A DNA stretch of 64,000 nt. It comes from Micrasema longulum (lineage: Eukaryota; Arthropoda; Insecta; Trichoptera; Brachycentridae). The DNA is taken from the NCBI GenBank assembly GCA_022494885.1, contig JAGVSM010002963.1:146605-210604 (forward strand). The letters run 5' to 3'. The notes below the pieces were generated by a model. That model was not told where the DNA came from. It ran no database searches and worked only from the letters and a program-made list of their open reading frames with translations. The position numbers and the translations under genes were made by a program. Shown here one piece after another: positions 61,637 through 64,000 of this stretch. Numbering within the stretch: position 1 is the stretch's first letter; every line of letters begins with the position of its first letter.

Positions 61637-62606
61637 CGTGGGTACCTATACTGGCAAAAAACTTTAACTCTCAAATCCTTGTTTTGAGAATTCGAGCATT
61701 TAAGTTGTCTTCCAATTTTACTCTTTAAATCTTATTTAAATATAGTAAAATATTAAGTGCTCATTTAAAAACATGTTTTTAATTTTTCAGTTTCTTAATT
61801 TTATATTAAGTAAATATTAAGTTATTTAAAGCTCTTAGCCTGAATAATGTACCCGGTATACGACTTAACCTTAAATTTATTTTTAAAACTACAGCTTGCC
61901 CACCACATACCGCACACCGCATCTGAGGACATAAGTCTCCTTGGCGGTGCCCACATACACGGAAAATTTGCTCGTTGTCAAACGAGAAATGTGAATAGTC
62001 TATATATTGTGTTTTAGGTTTAAATGTTTTTCTTTTCTTTTTTTAATATTAAGTTCACAGAATGTTTAAATGTTTTATTTTCTTTTTTAATATTAATTTC
62101 ACAGAATGTTTAAATGTTTTTCTTTTCTTTTTTAATATTAAGATCACAGATTGTTTGGTTGTTTTTATTTTCTTCTTTAATATTAAGTTCACAGATTGTT
62201 TAAATGTTTTCTTTCCTTTTTTTAATATTAAGTTCATAGATTGTTAAAATTTGTTAAAATTTTTATTGTTTAAATGTATACTATGTATTGTTACAAGAAA
62301 TGTACTATTTTTTTATGTACCGTCCCAAATGAGTTTTCTCGTACAACTCCTGGGAATATAATATCATGATATTCATGTCTTATATGTTTTATTAGTAAAT
62401 AAAAAAATTAAAAAAATAAAAAAAAAAGCTGCCCAAATGAGCTCTCTGAAATCTAGTAGCCTGATTTTTAAAACTACAGATGTATGAAACTTCATATGAC
62501 TAAGTGTATTTTGCCAGTTTGCAGAGCGTTAAAAACTTTACGAAATTGCATCATTTAGTCAAATCCGCATATTTTCGAGTTAACGTTTTTTGCCATTATA
62601 CCCACG
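61637..62606. mobile_element. Unclassified element with ~30-bp terminal inverted repeats
   Basis: Left end CGTGGGTACCTATACTGGCA, AAAAAACTTTAACTC; right end, reversed, CGTGGGTATAATGGCAAAAA, ACGTTAACTC. It is flanked on both sides by ATAT, and the PLE copy it interrupts reads through with one ATAT, so a 4-bp (or shorter) target duplication is likely. A TTTTTAAAACTACAG block occurs near each side in direct orientation (61877, 62466). No protein frame, so a non-autonomous DNA element; superfamily unknown. Confidence 0.65.
62012..62245. repeat. Tandem repeat, five units of about 45 bp
   Basis: Units of the form GTTTAAATGTTTTTCTTTTC, TTTTTTAATATTAAGTTCAC, AGA, repeated five times with substitutions. 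It lies inside the 970-bp element. Because the period is a multiple of three, both strands show repetitive pseudo-frames (FFFNIKFTDCL-like); these are not genes. Confidence 0.85.
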
Positions 62607-62687
62607 ATATAACCAATTAGCGACTTTTCTGTCCACAAAAAAAGCAGTTTGTTTTTTCGCCTAGTTTACTTAATTTGTGGGATTTGA

Positions 62688-62880
62688 ATCGGGTTGTGGT
62701 CCCGTGGCCAGCGCCCCGGTCGCACGGATCCAAGTTCCGAGGTTCGAACCCACAACTTGATTTCCATTTTCTAAAAGTGTATTATTTGCAACTCGTTCCG
62801 AAAATTGAAATGTTTAAGTACACCATAAAATTGCAAATATTTATTTTTTCTAAAAATAATTTTAAAACATTCAAACCGGC
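62688..62880 (+). mobile_element. tRNA-derived SINE, family 3, copy 3
   Basis: ATCGGGTTGTGGTCCCGTGG, CCAGCGCCCCGGTCGCACGG, box B GAGGTTCGAACCCAC, AACTTGATTTCCATTTTCTA, GTGTATTATTTGCAACTCGT, TAAGTACACCATAAAATTGC. Diverged from copy 2 mostly by point changes. Confidence 0.7.
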
Positions 62881-63554
62881 GTTTATGATTGGCGAACTAA
62901 TTTATGAACGATGACGACATTGGTCTGTGGATTCAAAATGTGTTAATTAAAAAATGACTTAATTATCATTATTATAATGAAAAGTCATACATTTTATAAA
63001 TGTTTGGCCTCGTTACTAATTGTTGGTGTGGTAATTATATCTAAAAAATATTTAAAAATATTTTTGGGCAGCTTTTATCTTCTTTGTTCCTTCAAAAAAC
63101 GCTTAACAAACAGAAATGATTAAATAATCTTTTATTTAAAACTGTCAAGACTAACTGTGACGATTGTACACATTGATTCCTGTGTTTTACCTTTAAATCA
63201 CCTAATTTTAACCACCGCATTCTAACGCCCGTACACAAATATGATATCATTTTTTTTAAATAGGAAAACTTACCGACGCAAAAAAAAACTTTAATATATA
63301 TATATTTTTTATTATTATTCAAATTCAGTAGAGTTTTGGTGTTGAAAAAATGGGAATACAAAATATCGATTTTAGTTATTTATTTACACCTTTCATCAAA
63401 AAAATACAATTTTACGTTTACTTTGTCCAGCTAACAAAGGTACATACCCCGTTTCAAGCTAGGCAATTACACTCTAATAAATGATAATAGTTTACATATT
63501 AATAGAGAACACAGACATATAAAATATAAACTTACTAGTGTTCACATTTTGATA
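62881..63554. other. No supported gene
   Basis: AT-rich. Possibly includes the 3' untranslated part of the minus-strand LINE that ends the window. Confidence 0.3.
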
Positions 63555-63660
63555 GATATAAATTCACACATACACATATATACACATATATATATATATA
63601 CACACATATATACACATGTACATACACCCATGCGCATACACATACATACATTCATAAAAC
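63555..63660. repeat. Mixed (CA)n/(TA)n microsatellite
   Basis: Alternating ACACATA and ATATATA units for about 100 bases. Confidence 0.9.
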
Positions 63661-63795
63661 ATATACAATTTATTTATAAAGCGATATTTCATGGTTGCCA
63701 TCTGTATTTATATATTTTAAAATTATTCTTTATTATATTTTAATTTTGACATCCAGTAAAAATCTTCAATCCGTGGCATGCATTAACTTTTCTGA

Positions 63796-64000
63796 CTACC
63801 TACAACCAATGTCATGAAAGAGCGAGGTCAACACCTTCCGCAACTTGACAGCACTCCCGTCTTTCCATGGTTCTGGCAAAAGGTTATAGAACTTTTTGCC
63901 TACGTAATAGTGTTGTCTCGATGCTAGAACAGTGTTGACCCCTTCACTTAGTATCAGATCCCTATTAGAGTATCTTGTATTATGGTTGTGGTTGACGCTT
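63796..64000 (-). CDS. LINE protein C-terminus, open to the window edge
   Basis: The minus-strand frame from the edge to a TAG at 63796-63798 is uninterrupted: SVNHNHNTRYSNRDLILSEG, VNTVLASRQHYYVGKKFYNL, LPEPWKDGSAVKLRKVLTSL, FHDIGCR. The HNTRYSNxDL and YxGxKFYNLLPEP motifs mark the last domain of CR1/Jockey-like LINE proteins, after the reverse transcriptase. No frameshift or stop in 68 codons makes this the best preserved LINE end here. The rest lies beyond the window, so whether the element is complete cannot be told. Confidence 0.75.
   Translation of the reverse strand, partial: SVNHNHNTRYSNRDLILSEGVNTVLASRQHYYVGKKFYNLLPEPWKDGSAVKLRKVLTSLFHDIGCR

Larger units (their letters stand above)
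61580..62636 (-). mobile_element. PLE terminal repeat, minus-oriented, split by a 970-bp element
   Basis: Left piece GCATTAACTTTGTGGTCAAA to AAATATTTGTATAT (61583-61636) and right piece ATATAACCAATTAGCGACTT, TTCTGTC (62607-62634) join into the sequence seen at 60730-60800. In minus sense the copy starts GACAGAAAAGTCG, at the base predicted to follow ribozyme cleavage. Confidence 0.6.

Noticed and set aside
62055..62247. Overlapping 60-residue frames on both strands
   Set aside because: They are translations of a 45-bp tandem repeat and have no protein character.

Overview
The window reads as intergenic or intronic DNA of an animal, most likely an insect. It is AT-rich on both strands. There are no operons, ribosome-binding sites or long intact genes, but there is a dense layer of decayed eukaryotic transposable elements. 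The insect call rests on family knowledge: an RTE-type LINE with the SAYPYGK protein ending, a mariner transposase, CR1/Jockey-like LINEs with AAAT-type tails, tRNA-derived SINEs, and Penelope-like elements (PLEs) with hammerhead ribozymes. I cannot fix the order. No host gene is established. Two short stop-bounded reading frames (23.86-24.09 kb plus, 51.33-51.54 kb minus), one promoter-like block near 4.2-4.6 kb and one CpG-rich block at 21.93-22.13 kb are the only candidates for host sequence.

Layout. 0-7.5 kb: decayed LINE and RTE shards, then three stacked MITE families, one copy split by a SINE. 7.5-12.6 kb: several LINE C-termini in both orientations, an LTR-like block and a pogo-type transposase fragment. 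12.7-18 kb: palindromic MITEs and two PLE copies, one with the end of the PLE protein. 18-25 kb: SINE/MITE pile-up, a head-to-head PLE palindrome and an internally deleted mariner. 26-30.7 kb: the most complete LINE (reverse transcriptase plus 3' tail), flanked by opposing LINE ends. 31.3-39.3 kb: RTE copies, SINEs and unclassified repeats. 39.5-49 kb: nested repeats, foldback elements, a PLE hammerhead and several LINE C-termini or endonuclease remnants. 49-55 kb: SINEs of three families and more PLE. 56.9-58.4 kb: an antisense LINE split by a SINE. 59.7-62.7 kb: an RTE/LINE/PLE/SINE nest with a 970-bp inverted-repeat element inside a PLE copy. 63.8-64 kb: an intact LINE C-terminus running off the end.

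How the parts relate. RTE probably supplied the machinery for the first SINE family, since both end in TGA/TGATG-type 3' tails. CR1/Jockey-like LINEs left many 5'-truncated ends. PLE copies carry minimal type I hammerhead motifs, and some copies appear to start at the predicted self-cleavage site. The ribozyme-bearing PLE set is the most interesting content. Coordinates of repeats were read by eye and may be off by several bases; similarity statements come from visual comparison within the window, not from searches.
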